NCBI RefSeq assembly: GCF_001276715.1
Contig: NZ_LIUQ01000012.1
Location: 27,635-91,634, forward strand
Source: Planktothricoides sp. SR001
GTDB lineage: Bacteria; Cyanobacteriota; Cyanobacteriia; Cyanobacteriales; Laspinemataceae
DNA length: 64,000 bases
Direction of reading: 5' to 3'
Numbering within the stretch: position 1 is the first letter of the stretch; every line of letters begins with the position of its first letter. Below the pieces are notes generated by a model. The model did no database searches, was not told the origin of the DNA, and saw nothing but the letters and a program-made list of their open reading frames with translations. Position numbers and translations under genes: made by a program. Below, one piece after another: positions 28,297 to 39,297 of the stretch.

Positions 28297-29529
28297 TTAA
28301 TTATTTTCATCAATTGATGGATCAATTGATGAATCAATTGATCCATTTTGGTTAGGTTGGTCAGGATAGTTATTTGCCGGTGCAGCCCCATTTTCCGCTG
28401 ATTGATAATTGGCCTGAGAATCCGCAAATTGATTCAACTCTAATTCCGCCTTTTTCTCTTCAGAATCCGCAAAATTATTTAAATATGAGGCTGAATCTGG
28501 TGCATCATTTTCTCCCCCTGGAGTCATAGTTGCTCCCAACCGGGCAGCATTTCTTTTGGTTACAGTCTCCCAGGAATCAGACTGAGACTCAGGAGACAAT
28601 GTTCGCTTCAGGATATCCGTAATACTATGGCAATAATTGGTTAAACCGAAACTGGCGGGACTGACCGCATTTTCATAAGTGAAATGACGATAGTTTAAAC
28701 AAAAGCGATCCCAAGGACTCATTTGAATCTTAAACCAGTTGATAATTAAATCCGTTAACCAATCAGACAAAGGAATTCTAAAATAAATTTTTTTGTCTAA
28801 ATATGCACAAATTTCTTCTATAATTTGATTAACCGTAACCGGCTGATTTCCTAATACCAAATGTGGCGCAGTATCCGGGGGATTTTCAATCAAATGCAGC
28901 ACAATTTGGGCAATATCCCCAGCATGGATAAAGTGAAAACTGCCCTCAGCTTTCAGGAAGCGAATTAGATTAATCCATTTGAGCACATCGGGTAATCCCT
29001 TGGTCAGGTGAGAAGAGATGCCGGTATCTTCACCCCCAAATACGAGGGTGGGAAATAAGGTGGTAATCCGTGAGGCGATCGCCAACCGAGATAAGCGAGA
29101 GTAACAATCATACTTAGTCCGAATATAATCGGTGCCCAATTGTCTGGCTTCTTTGAGGGGTTGGTTGCGGCGATCGAGAATACTCGCAGTGGAAAAATAG
29201 ATCACCTGTTCGCAGAATGCGGGATCCAAAGACTGCATCAACTGCATGGTTTTCAGGACATTCACATCAAAAACATCTCCGCCTCCCCAAGCAGTAGCGG
29301 TTAATACCGCCACATTAATGGTTTGTAACAGAGGGGCATATCGATCGATGTGTTGCATATCTCCCCGCAAAAGTTCGATTCCCGGACGATGGTTGAGGTC
29401 AACTTTCAGCCGATCCGGGTTTCTCACCAGCAGGTAGAGTTCGTGTTCCGTATGGTGAATCAACGCTTGAGTAATATAGTGACCAATACAGCCACTCGCA
29501 CCAGTAATAAAAATCCGCTTGGGGTTCAT
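28297..29529 (-). CDS. NAD-dependent epimerase/dehydratase family protein
   Basis: A 410-residue protein with an N-terminal short-chain-dehydrogenase Rossmann fold. The nucleotide motif ITGASGCIGHYI (residues 6-17) and the catalytic YIRTKYDCY (Tyr-x3-Lys type, about 135-143) are present, and the domain ends near residue 310. The C-terminal 90 residues are low-complexity and acidic, ending in SIDSSIDPSIDENN, whose DNA is a run of ATCAATTGATGG-type repeats. The substrate is unknown; relatives act on nucleotide sugars or on lipid- and isoprenoid-linked groups. Confidence 0.8.
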   Translation of the reverse strand: MNPKRIFITGASGCIGHYITQALIHHTEHELYLLVRNPDRLKVDLNHRPGIELLRGDMQHIDRYAPLLQTINVAVLTATAWGGGDVFDVNVLKTMQLMQSLDPAFCEQVIYFSTASILDRRNQPLKEARQLGTDYIRTKYDCYSRLSRLAIASRITTLFPTLVFGGEDTGISSHLTKGLPDVLKWINLIRFLKAEGSFHFIHAGDIAQIVLHLIENPPDTAPHLVLGNQPVTVNQIIEEICAYLDKKIYFRIPLSDWLTDLIINWFKIQMSPWDRFCLNYRHFTYENAVSPASFGLTNYCHSITDILKRTLSPESQSDSWETVTKRNAARLGATMTPGGENDAPDSASYLNNFADSEEKKAELELNQFADSQANYQSAENGAAPANNYPDQPNQNGSIDSSIDPSIDENN

Positions 29530-29903
29530 TAGAAAAATCTCTCAGGATAAGCTGGGTGAGTGATGGGCTAGATTTTGAATTTTAGACTTAGATTCTATAG
29601 TGCGATCGCCAGATTTTCAATTGTATCACCGCAAAATTTTTAAATTTCAGCCCATTGACGCCTAAATTGCGCCTTAAATGATCCTTAAAAATGTGAATTG
29701 GGGCAATCCCTGAAGGACTTGCCCCAACAAGAGTTTAAATATGGAGATTTATGAGTCGCTCCGATAAAATCTCAAATAGACTTCTTGCTTTCCCCGGCTA
29801 AAAAGCCCCCTTTTTTAAGGGGGGTTGGGGGGATCGACGGCGGTATGAAAGCAATATGTCTAATTTTGTCATCCAGGTGAACTATCACGAAAACCGAGTA
29901 AAA
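29530..29903. other. Intergenic region with an inverted-repeat element
   Basis: Nothing coding. At 29778-29864 a small element has imperfect ends (AATAGACTTCTTGCTTTC ... GTATGAAAGCAATATGTCTAA) around AAAAAGCCCCCTTTTTTAAGGGGGG. It resembles the inverted repeat at 42207-42258 and the repeat at 26686. Confidence 0.5.
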
Positions 29904-30968
<1,065 letters not shown>

Positions 30969-31194
30969 CTGTACTTGACTATTAATCGATTAAATACAAC
31001 CGTTAAGCTTACCATTGCCCGGATCCTGATTTTTACTGTCTTTACAATCCTTGATGTTATCTTCGCTCAACGGAAAAATCGTCTTCCTCAGAAGCCCCCT
31101 TGGGGGTGGGTGGGCTGGATGCCCACCGGACAATTACCGGAAAATTAATTAATGCCAGGGGTAGGGGGCCGTTCCAAGGGGTAACGCACCTTGA

Positions 31195-31626
31195 TTACTT
31201 AGCGGAATGGATCGCGGGAGTCGGTGGAACATGAGACAAAGGAACACTGCGATCCGGTCGGAGATTTTTCGCCTCACGCAAATAGGGGTGATATATTTCT
31301 GGATGGGATATCGGCAGATTCACATGGATCAAAAAGCGAATGCAACGCTTGAGGTCATTTTCCACGTGCATATGCTGTACATCTAGCAAAGCCACCTGAT
31401 CCCATTTTGGTCTTTGACGAGCGATCGCTGCGGGAAAAATCGCATCCAGATCGCGAGTCACGGTAAATGTGGCACTAATAATTTTTTCTGGATCTAGCTG
31501 ATTTCCTCCTTCCAAAGCATCCAGTAATTCCGTCACCGCAACTCGGATCCCCTGAATCGTATTACTCTCCGCAGTGGTAGCGCCACGAATCGCCCGAACT
31601 GTCCACTCCACGTTACAATCCTCCAT
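31195..31626 (-). CDS. aroH: Chorismate mutase, AroH type
   Basis: A protein of about 143 residues of the trimeric AroH chorismate mutase class, which turns chorismate into prephenate for phenylalanine and tyrosine synthesis. It opens with VRAIRGATTAESNTIQGI and has SATFTVTRDLDAIFPA and the HVENDLKRCIRFLIHVN segment, with active-site Arg (RGATT) and Glu in place. The frame allows starts two codons apart; I take the second ATG (MEDCNVEW). The C-terminal extension (about 15 residues, Pro-rich) is slightly long. The TTATTTGTTATTTGTTATT repeat upstream (31631-31670) separates it from sppA. Confidence 0.92.
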   Translation of the reverse strand: MEDCNVEWTVRAIRGATTAESNTIQGIRVAVTELLDALEGGNQLDPEKIISATFTVTRDLDAIFPAAIARQRPKWDQVALLDVQHMHVENDLKRCIRFLIHVNLPISHPEIYHPYLREAKNLRPDRSVPLSHVPPTPAIHSAK

Positions 31627-31715
31627 GCTCATTTATTCGTTATTTGTTATTTGTTATTTGTTATTTGAATCGAATCACCAAGAACAAATAACAAATAACG
31701 AATAACAATATTTGT

Positions 31716-32531
31716 CTAAGGTCGATACAGCCATAACGGTTGGCCACTGGTTGCCAGTTCAAATTCCAACCAATCAAGCTGGCCACTCAGTCCCCCCGTC
31801 GTCACCTGATTTCCCAACAGCCGATTTAACGTCGGTTTCCGTTCTTCGAGGGTAATACACTGAGTTTTTTTCGGATCGAGACCGACTAACTCTGCCGCCC
31901 AGATACGGGCTTCCTCCTCGGTTCCCAGACGGTCTACAATGCCCAGTTCCAAAGCTTGCTGTCCGGTGAAAATCCGCCCATCAGCAAAATTTTTCACCGT
32001 TTCCACGGCTAAATTCCGCGAGGCGGCGACGGTTTCCACAAATTGTTGATAACTGGTATCGATTAACTCTTGGAGAATGCTTTTTTCTGGGTCAGTCAGT
32101 TCTCGGTCAAACGCCAGAATATCTTTATAAGGACCAGATTTGATCACTTTGAAGGACACGCCGATTTTTTCCAGGAGGCGTTCGATATTATTGCCTCGGA
32201 GAATTACCCCAATGCTGCCAGTGATCGTGCCTGGGTTGGCCATAATATGATGGGCGCCCATACCAATGTAAACACCTCCAGAGGCGGAAATGTTACCAAA
32301 ACTGGCAACAATTTTGATTTTTTCGCCCAGTAGCTTCAGGGCGCTGTAGATTTCCTGGGAGTCTCCCACGGTGCCCCCTGGGCTATCAATTCGCAGCAGC
32401 AAAGCGGGAAACTTTCTCTCTTCAACGGTTTTGAGAGATTCTAAGACCTTTTTACGGGTGCCTCCGGCGATCGCGCCGGTAATTTCAATCCGAGCAATTT
32501 GTTTACGAAACTTCTTAAACGGCCAAATCAT
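31716..32531 (-). CDS. sppA: Signal peptide peptidase SppA (S49 family)
   Basis: A protein of about 271 residues. S49 serine protease signatures are LLLRIDSPGGTVGDSQEIYSAL, the nucleophile in NISASGGVYIG (Ser84 from the chosen start), and GTITGSIGVI followed by a Lys-rich KSGPYKD that supplies the catalytic Lys. It degrades signal peptides or membrane protein fragments; there is no clear N-terminal membrane helix in this short form. The start is placed at the ATG at 32531 (MIWPFKKFRKQIARIEI) since homologues begin so. The longer frame to 32621 would translate a triple repeat of TTAATTATGACTGCC. Confidence 0.9.
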   Translation of the reverse strand: MIWPFKKFRKQIARIEITGAIAGGTRKKVLESLKTVEERKFPALLLRIDSPGGTVGDSQEIYSALKLLGEKIKIVASFGNISASGGVYIGMGAHHIMANPGTITGSIGVILRGNNIERLLEKIGVSFKVIKSGPYKDILAFDRELTDPEKSILQELIDTSYQQFVETVAASRNLAVETVKNFADGRIFTGQQALELGIVDRLGTEEEARIWAAELVGLDPKKTQCITLEERKPTLNRLLGNQVTTGGLSGQLDWLEFELATSGQPLWLYRP

Positions 32532-32900
32532 GGGGTAATTCGCAACTATTCGTGAATCAGGACAGCGAGTCAAAGTGCTGACTGCCTTAATTATGACTGC
32601 CTTAATTATGACTGCCTTCATCTATCAGTTTACAAGCAGGGTTGAGCAATCTGATCTGAATCGGCATTTTTATTAATTAAAAATAGTTAATAATTAGTTA
32701 GTAATTGTTTATTGCTAACTATTAATTTTTTAGACAAAAAAAAGTTAACATAACTACATATAAGTACATAATTTAGTACAATAATTAAAATCACCAAAAC
32801 GATGGCACTGATCGCCTCCTTCAAGTCCCCCGGAGCGCGATTGGCGTTGCTCGATCCGCTTCGCGGTACGACAGTTTAACCAAAATCTTTTAACCAGCTT

Positions 32901-34019
32901 ATGTTGAAACAACTTGAATTTCCGGCCAGCAAAGAATCTACCATTGCATCACCGCTTAACTCCGCGATCCGTTTGCTATTCCTAATCGCACCCTTTTTCT
33001 TTTGGGGAACGGCAATGGTGGCCATGAAAGGGGTGATGCCCCACACCACACCCATGTTTATGGCGGGAGTCCGTTTAGTGCCTGCGGGGGTCTTGGTATT
33101 GCTGGTCGCTTTTTTGAGTGGTCGTCCCCAGCCCAAAACCGCCCAAGCATGGCTGTGGATCCTCGCCTTTGCGGTGGTTGATGGGATGATGTTTCAAGGC
33201 TTTTTGGCGGAAGGCTTGGTCAGAACTAACGCTGGCTTGGGATCGGTGATGATTGATTCTCAACCCCTGGCGGTGGCGTTGTTATCTGCATGGTTATTTG
33301 GGGAAGTGATTGGGGCGATCGGTGCGATCGGCTTGATGATTGGTATTCTGGGCATTAGTCTGATTGGATTGCCCGATGCTTGGATTATCGGTTGGCTACA
33401 TGGACAAAATTTGATGCCGTCTTTGGACTTTAGCCAGTTATTTGACAATGGCCAATGGTTGATGCTTTTATCGGCCTTATCAATGGCTGCGGGAACGGTG
33501 ATGATGCGTCGGTTGGCGCGGGAAGCGGATCCCGTGGTGGCTACCGGATGGCACATGATTTTGGGCGGGATTCCTTTATGGGTGATTAGTGCCACGACAG
33601 AATCAGATCAGTGGGTTAATATTAACTGGGATGGTTGGCTTGCCTTGGCATATTCCACTGTGTTTGGGAGCGCGATCGCATATGGTCTGTTTTTCTATTT
33701 TGCCGCCAAAGGCAATCTCACCAGTCTCAGTGCGCTGACTTTCCTCACACCTGTGTTTGCATTACTGTTTGGTAATCTATTTTTGTCGGAAACGCTATCT
33801 CGGGTGCAATCAATCGGTGTCGGTCTGACCCTGGTTAGTATTTATTTAATTAACCAGCGTTCGGCGATCGCTGAAAAACTCAATTTCCAGCAGTCAAACG
33901 CAGCCAGTGTTTATCTGGGAAATCAATCTACCGGCGAACAATTGCGTCTGTCATTTGTCAAAGAAAATCCACCGGTTGAAGTTCCTGTAAAAGTTCACAC
34001 CGTAGAGTCAGATGCTTAA
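32901..34019 (+). CDS. EamA/DMT-family transporter
   Basis: A 372-residue inner-membrane protein with about ten hydrophobic helices in two EamA repeats (first about 25-150, second about 190-310). FFWGTAMVAMKGVMPHTTPMFMAGVR is the typical start of a DMT repeat, and the second ends in FLTPVFALLFGNLFLSETLS. Members export metabolites such as amino acids or their by-products; the substrate is not known. The C-terminal 45 residues are soluble. The upstream spacer holds a GATCCGCTTCGCG repeat near 32854. Confidence 0.88.
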   Translation: MLKQLEFPASKESTIASPLNSAIRLLFLIAPFFFWGTAMVAMKGVMPHTTPMFMAGVRLVPAGVLVLLVAFLSGRPQPKTAQAWLWILAFAVVDGMMFQGFLAEGLVRTNAGLGSVMIDSQPLAVALLSAWLFGEVIGAIGAIGLMIGILGISLIGLPDAWIIGWLHGQNLMPSLDFSQLFDNGQWLMLLSALSMAAGTVMMRRLAREADPVVATGWHMILGGIPLWVISATTESDQWVNINWDGWLALAYSTVFGSAIAYGLFFYFAAKGNLTSLSALTFLTPVFALLFGNLFLSETLSRVQSIGVGLTLVSIYLINQRSAIAEKLNFQQSNAASVYLGNQSTGEQLRLSFVKENPPVEVPVKVHTVESDA

Positions 34020-34231
34020 ACGGTGATTAGCATCAGGATTAGCATCAGAACCAGTGCGATTTTGCTGTTCTCGGATCCAGAAAGAGAATCGCACTTGTCT
34101 TTTGACTGAATTCTTTTGGCTGAATCATCAATTTTATGGGCGATCGATCAAAAGAATGACCCTAGCTGAAACTCCGGGATATGATGACGCTGGTTGCTGC
34201 TTTTCACCCTGAGTAAGGTTAGTTAACGGTT

Positions 34232-35629
34232 ATGACCTCCTACCGTCTTATTTTATGTTTAATCATCAGTCTGACTAGCTTCGACTTTGCTCCTGGTTCA
34301 GTGAGTAAAACCGAATCATTTCAGATTCCTGGTACTAAACCATACCAGAACACTCCTGAGACTGCCCTAAAGTCTAAGTCGTTGAATCCGCCATTTAATC
34401 TGGGGGCAAATGCCAAGAGTCCAGGCAATTCTTATTTCTTAGAATTCATCGCAAAAGGTGAGAATAAAGGGAGGTCTAAAAAAGATTTAATTTGGCTGGC
34501 TTTAATTATTCTTTCAACGGTGTTCGGTGCGGCAATTTTTGCTGGATTATTTTATCTGCTGACCAATCCCAGCGTTGAAATTGAGTCAGAAGAATCAACC
34601 AATCCTGAAAATTCAGATCCGAAATCATCGGCGGAACTTAATCCTCAAGACCTAAGTGATGAGCTAAATTCAGAAACTCATATCGACTCAAATGTAGGGG
34701 AGATTTATGTGCAAAATCCGGAAGCGACCGCCTACCAAACCGGCGCACAGGATGCAACTACAAACCAAATCGATAACCATAAAAATATCTCAGAAAATTC
34801 TCAAAATATTCAGAGTATTTCCGAGCAGCCACTGGCAGCAAACCGGAAGAAAAAGCAATCAGATGAACTAGGATTTACCAGAAAAATATTTTTAAAAATA
34901 TTTTCTAAAAAATCTGAAAAAAAACCGGCGAATCAAAGCGATATAAAACCGATTAATCCCCAGAATAATGATGAATTACTAAAGTCTCAGATAAATTCTG
35001 AAAAACCACCAGATATTCACCCAGAAAAGCTGGAAATTGAAAGGTTGCCGAATATCCCAGGCTCTACTACATCGTTGCCCCAAGGAAATCAAGCAATTTC
35101 ATTAGATCCGGGCAGGGAAAGTTTAGCCATCAGCGAAAATATCAATACCACTCGCTTGGCGAAAATTGATATTATTGAAGAATTAATTAGAGAACTCCAA
35201 AATCCCGATCCTATTAAACGGCGTAAATGTATTTGGGAACTGAGTCAAAGAGGTGATTCTAGGGCGATCCAGCCCTTGGTCAATTTAATGATTGATTCGG
35301 ATTCTAAGCAGAGCAGTTTAATTCTGGGGGCTTTGTCTGAAATTGGCACTCGCACCATCAAACCGATCAACCGAGCTCTGGCTCTTTCTTTACAAGATCA
35401 CAACGCTGATGTGCGGAAAAATGCCATTCGCGATTTAACCCGCATTTATGATTTGATTAATCAAATTACCCAGTTATTAAATTATGCGGTCAACGATACG
35501 GATCCCGAAGTCCAAGAAACCGCTCGGTGGGCTTTGAGTCAATTAAGTAAGCTCAGTAAAAGTTCTGGTTATGAGGTGCCGTCTGCTTTACCTAATGTCA
35601 CAAATATAGGAGATAATTCCCCAGAATAA
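34232..35629 (+). CDS. Membrane-anchored HEAT-repeat protein
   Basis: A 465-residue protein of unknown role. The N-terminus looks like a signal or anchor (ILCLIISLTSFDFAPGS), a clear membrane helix lies at about 85-112, and a long disordered, Asn/Ser/Glu-rich linker runs to about 300. The C-terminal 150 residues are HEAT/PBS-lyase-like helical repeats (IIEELIRELQNPDPIKRRKCIWELSQRGDSRAIQPLVNLM). HEAT repeats bind proteins. The linker is AT-rich and Lys/Asn-heavy compared with the ends. No operon partner. Confidence 0.75.
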   Translation: MTSYRLILCLIISLTSFDFAPGSVSKTESFQIPGTKPYQNTPETALKSKSLNPPFNLGANAKSPGNSYFLEFIAKGENKGRSKKDLIWLALIILSTVFGAAIFAGLFYLLTNPSVEIESEESTNPENSDPKSSAELNPQDLSDELNSETHIDSNVGEIYVQNPEATAYQTGAQDATTNQIDNHKNISENSQNIQSISEQPLAANRKKKQSDELGFTRKIFLKIFSKKSEKKPANQSDIKPINPQNNDELLKSQINSEKPPDIHPEKLEIERLPNIPGSTTSLPQGNQAISLDPGRESLAISENINTTRLAKIDIIEELIRELQNPDPIKRRKCIWELSQRGDSRAIQPLVNLMIDSDSKQSSLILGALSEIGTRTIKPINRALALSLQDHNADVRKNAIRDLTRIYDLINQITQLLNYAVNDTDPEVQETARWALSQLSKLSKSSGYEVPSALPNVTNIGDNSPE

Positions 35630-35783
35630 TTGTGGTTTTGATTGTAGTAGCTTTGAGCGATCGCTCTCAAACACTCTCAAAAAAACACTCTCAAAAATTA
35701 TGTCTACAATATGCTCACTAACCATATTCTCAATATTCTCCATAACAAGATTCTCACTAACATAATTTAAATCCCATATAATA

Positions 35784-36710
35784 ATGCAATCTAATCAGGA
35801 AAATCTGCGATCGCCTCTTCAATTTCCCTCTGCCTTAAAACCAGGCGATCGCCTAAATCTAGTTGCCCCCAGTGGGGCTTTGAAAACATCAGAAGCTTGG
35901 GCAAAAGGGTTGGAAATTTGGCGTCAGCGCGGTTATCAAATTGAATTGTCTCCCGGTTACGATCAAGTGTGGGGCTATTTAGCGGGTACAGATAGTCAGC
36001 GTCGGCAGCAATTAGCCGAAAGTTGGCGCGATCGCCTCTGTACTGGCGTCCTCTGTGCCCGTGGAGGCTATGGCGGCGCCCGGTTGCTGGAAAATTGGCA
36101 TTGGCCCAAAGAGGCATCCGGTCAATTAAACCCCAAATGGTTAATTGGGTTTTCCGATATCACCGCTTTACTCTGGAGTCTTTACCAGCAAGGGGTTGGC
36201 GCCGTACATGGGCCGGTATTAACTACTTTGCCAGACGAACCGGATTGGTCGGTGCAGCGACTCTTTGACCTAGTAGAAGGACGACCTTTAGCCCCGTTGA
36301 CCGGGGAAGGGTGGGGCGGTGGGAAAGTCAGCGGACGTTTACTAGCCGGAAATCTCACCGTAGCAACCTATCTGCTACATACCCCCGTCCAACCATCTTT
36401 AGATGGGGTGATTTTGGCGTTTGAAGATGTAGGAGAAGCCCCCTATCGAATCGATCGAATGCTGACTCAGTGGCGCATGATGGGGGCGTTTGCCGGAGTA
36501 CGAGGTATTGCTTTAGGCCGGTTTAGCGATTGTGATAATTTAGCCAAAAATCCCAGTTTGACTGTGGCGGAAGTGTTGCGCGATCGCCTTTCAGATTTAG
36601 GCATTCCCATTGTCTCTGATTTGCCCTTTGGTCACGATGGGGTTAATGCCGCATTACCTGTAGGGGCGATCGTCGAACTCGATGCCCAAATCGGAACTTT
36701 ATATTTTTAA
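35784..36710 (+). CDS. LD-carboxypeptidase (S66 family)
   Basis: A 308-residue muramoyl-tetrapeptide LD-carboxypeptidase, which trims the terminal D-alanine from peptidoglycan tetrapeptides during recycling. Visible are LNLVAPSGAL at the start, ARGGYGGARLLENW, the nucleophile motif GFSDITALLW (Ser of GFSD) and the catalytic His/Glu region near the end (FGHDGVNAALPVGAIVELD). Length is typical. In Gram-negative bacteria such enzymes are cytoplasmic, and no signal peptide is seen here. Confidence 0.92.
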   Translation: MQSNQENLRSPLQFPSALKPGDRLNLVAPSGALKTSEAWAKGLEIWRQRGYQIELSPGYDQVWGYLAGTDSQRRQQLAESWRDRLCTGVLCARGGYGGARLLENWHWPKEASGQLNPKWLIGFSDITALLWSLYQQGVGAVHGPVLTTLPDEPDWSVQRLFDLVEGRPLAPLTGEGWGGGKVSGRLLAGNLTVATYLLHTPVQPSLDGVILAFEDVGEAPYRIDRMLTQWRMMGAFAGVRGIALGRFSDCDNLAKNPSLTVAEVLRDRLSDLGIPIVSDLPFGHDGVNAALPVGAIVELDAQIGTLYF

Positions 36711-36895
36711 TTGCCTCTAATTTATTTAGGTAGATATTTAGGTAGATATTTATGCAGATATTTAGTCAAAATATCTGATTTTTTTTATGCTCAAAGAATT
36801 GGCAATTATTTGAGCAAGTATCTATCAAATTTATCAACGCAGATAAAATTGATAGATACTTGCGGATTTTTTTAGCAAATTGAATCGGGAGGAGC

Positions 36896-37309
36896 ATGGT
36901 CAAACAAATCGGGATCTCTTTACTAGGAAGTGCGATCGCAACTATCAACATTCTTGCTATCAAACCGGCAGCGGCGCAATTAACGCCTCAACCTTGGGCT
37001 TCCCTGGGAGTTCAAGATAGTGAACTCACTTATTCCGTTGGGGTTCGTGCTTTAGGGTTTGGCGCCGAATTAGGGGTTGATAATGAAAACGCTGTAGGGG
37101 TGGATGTACTAAAATTTATTAGTCCTCCTTTTATTAGTGTAATTTCTGGCTATGGTGGCGTTGGACTATATGAAAAAGCCAATAGCGATCATTCCCAATT
37201 TGCCTATTCTGCGGGCGTACAAATTCGACCTGATGGTAATTTTTTCTTCGGGGCTGGTTATCATAATATTCGCGGATTCAATGGTCAAATAGGATTTAAG
37301 CTGTTTTAA
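36896..37309 (+). CDS. Small outer-membrane-barrel-like secreted protein
   Basis: A 137-residue protein not matched to a family. A signal peptide (1-27, ending KPAAAQ) is followed by alternating strands rich in Gly and aromatic residues (GGVGLYEKA, FAYSAGVQIR, FFFGAGYHNIRGF) and the protein ends in GFKLF. A terminal Phe is the usual mark of outer-membrane beta barrels, so a small barrel is inferred. GGGAGGAGC before the ATG is a strong ribosome site. Confidence 0.6.
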   Translation: MVKQIGISLLGSAIATINILAIKPAAAQLTPQPWASLGVQDSELTYSVGVRALGFGAELGVDNENAVGVDVLKFISPPFISVISGYGGVGLYEKANSDHSQFAYSAGVQIRPDGNFFFGAGYHNIRGFNGQIGFKLF

Positions 37310-38212
37310 ACTTGACCATCCGGGGATGATTGGCTGATGCCAAATGCAGCAATCATCCCTAAGAATAGTTTAACATTCAGATGTTTTCATCATATGTTTT
37401 TACCATAAATTTGAAGATGTTTTGATCTGAATTTAACTAAAATTTAAGTAATTAAAAATATTCTAAAAATTAATGGTTTTTGAAAAATATATAATTTAGA
37501 TAAATTAGCACTCAGTTATGCCCCGGTCGATCGCGATTAAGTCTGCGCCAGTTATCGACCGCATATATAGCAATCCTAAAACAAGGTCGCAAATTTGCCC
37601 GCACCCCTCTCCCATCTCCCAATTAGCTCCCAGGCATGGGAGAGGCCAGCGTCTTCATAAATCCTGCACGGATAGCTATAGCTGAGAAAATACCGCTATA
37701 AAAATGGCAATCAGGCTTACTTTTTAACGTTTTTTTAACCTAGCTTGGTAGCGATCGGGAAAACCGGAAAACCTGGGAAACTCTTGTATTCACTATGCGA
37801 TCGCCAATCCGCCGTTATCCGCCTCTTTGACTGCCTGATACTCAAAATCGGATACCATCGGATATCTCTGATATATACAAAAATTTAGGTTAAAATCAAC
37901 TCAGATTTAACCCATTTAGATGTCGGATGAGCGCCGATTGGCAAAAATCTCTAAATTCTTTTAAGCTGTATGTCAACCTTAATGTCTGAACCCTTGTCAA
38001 TCATAATGACTACACTTAGGCATGAATAGCAAAAACATTTATCATACGTGCTATTTGTTAAGACTTCTTATCAGTTACTTTTAGGTATTACGCACTAACC
38101 CTATATATAGGGCAACCACGAGGGGATTCCCCTTACAAAACCCTAAATGTCACAACCGTGCGTAAATCTTAACTTTTCTACAACAAAACCCCTAAAAAGG
38201 AGGCCACTTACA
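37310..38212. other. Long intergenic region / leader of the HD gene
   Basis: About 900 bases without a clear gene. Near the HD gene are two compact hairpins: CCCTATATATAGGG (38099-38112) and AGGGGATTCCCCT (near 38122), inside a stretch that may be transcribed. A frame opens at 38147 but lacks a ribosome site. I recognise no known riboswitch. 37560-37700 looks like ordinary spacer. Confidence 0.4.
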
Positions 38213-39073
38213 GTGTTTAACTCCACTGAACTGCTCATTAACGCCTTTGTCGATCAACTTCAGGATGGCTACCACAGGACCTATGGAGGGTACAAGCCAG
38301 ACTACGCAGAGATTATTGCCTGGGCGGGTGGGATGGCTTTGGAAAATATCGCCAACAGTGATGCCCTGTATCACAATGTCGAACATACTATCCTGGTGAC
38401 ATTAGTTGGTCAGGAAATTTTGCGGGGCAAGCATATCCGCGAGGGTGGGGTTTCCTGCGAAGATTGGTTACATTTCACCATTTCCCTGCTGTGTCACGAT
38501 ATTGGCTACGTCAAAGGCGTTTGCCGCCAAGACTCCAAATTATTAGGATTTTATGCCACCGGAATTGATGCTCAAACGGTGTCCTTGCCTTCCGGGGCAA
38601 CCGATGCCAGCCTAACCCCCTATCATGTGGATCGGGGTAAACTTTTTATTAGCGAACGTTTCTGCGGTCACAAGCTGATTGATGCTCAGACTATCATGCG
38701 GAACATCGAACTGACTCGTTTTCCGGTGCCTTCCGATGAGGATCATCAGGATACGGTGAATTATCCGGGACTGGTTCGAGCGGCGGATCTGATTGGTCAA
38801 ATGAGTGACCCGCGCTATTTGCAAAAGATTAGTGCGCTGTTTTATGAATTTGAAGAAACCGGCACAAATTTCAGTTTAGGTTATAAAAATCCGGGAGATT
38901 TACGGGACAATTATCCCAAGTTTTATTGGCACGGCGTTTATCCCTATATTCACCATGCCCTTAAGTATCTTGAACTGACTCAAGAAGGCAAACAAATTAT
39001 TGCCAACCTTTATGCCAATGTCTTCCGCGTAGAACACGCTCAACCTTTAAATAATAAGGTCGAAGTGGCATAA
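38213..39073 (+). CDS. HD-domain metal phosphohydrolase (Npun_R2479 type)
   Basis: About 286 residues. The HD signature is seen as YHNVEHTILVTLVGQEIL with HFTISLLCHDIGYVKGVCR, which gives the metal-binding His and His-Asp pair; AADLIGQMSDPRYL follows. The group is cyanobacterial and probably hydrolyses phosphoesters such as cyclic nucleotides, though the substrate is unproven. I choose the GTG at 38213 because AAGGAGG ends 9 bases before it; the longer frame (38147) adds 22 residues without such a site. A hairpin of the GGGGCGAA family closes the gene at 39114. Confidence 0.85.
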   Translation: MFNSTELLINAFVDQLQDGYHRTYGGYKPDYAEIIAWAGGMALENIANSDALYHNVEHTILVTLVGQEILRGKHIREGGVSCEDWLHFTISLLCHDIGYVKGVCRQDSKLLGFYATGIDAQTVSLPSGATDASLTPYHVDRGKLFISERFCGHKLIDAQTIMRNIELTRFPVPSDEDHQDTVNYPGLVRAADLIGQMSDPRYLQKISALFYEFEETGTNFSLGYKNPGDLRDNYPKFYWHGVYPYIHHALKYLELTQEGKQIIANLYANVFRVEHAQPLNNKVEVA

Positions 39074-39113
39074 GTCAGCTTTCACCTACTAACTTTCATC
39101 TTTCAGTTTTTGT

Positions 39114-39138
39114 AGGGGCGAATGGGATTTTCGCCCCT
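39114..39138 (+). terminator. GGGGCGAA/TTCGCCCC hairpin followed by ATTTT
   Basis: AGGGGCGAA (39114-39122) pairs with TTCGCCCCT (39130-39138), followed by ATTTTACT. It is a member of the GTAGGGGCGAA repeat family used here as a likely terminator. Confidence 0.55.
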
Positions 39139-39297
39139 ATTTTACTGATTGTTCCAGGGTAATTCATAGTTTTATCGATCGCTTATTTAATCAAATATTT
39201 AATCAAATAGCCCATCGAAATCCGCCCCACGTAATATCCGGGCAATCAGCGGGATAAATCTTTGATTCATTGCGCCTGATTCATTAGAATTTACGTC

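Noticed and set aside
36023..36268. 81-residue plus-strand frame
   Set aside because: Shifted frame inside the LD-carboxypeptidase gene.
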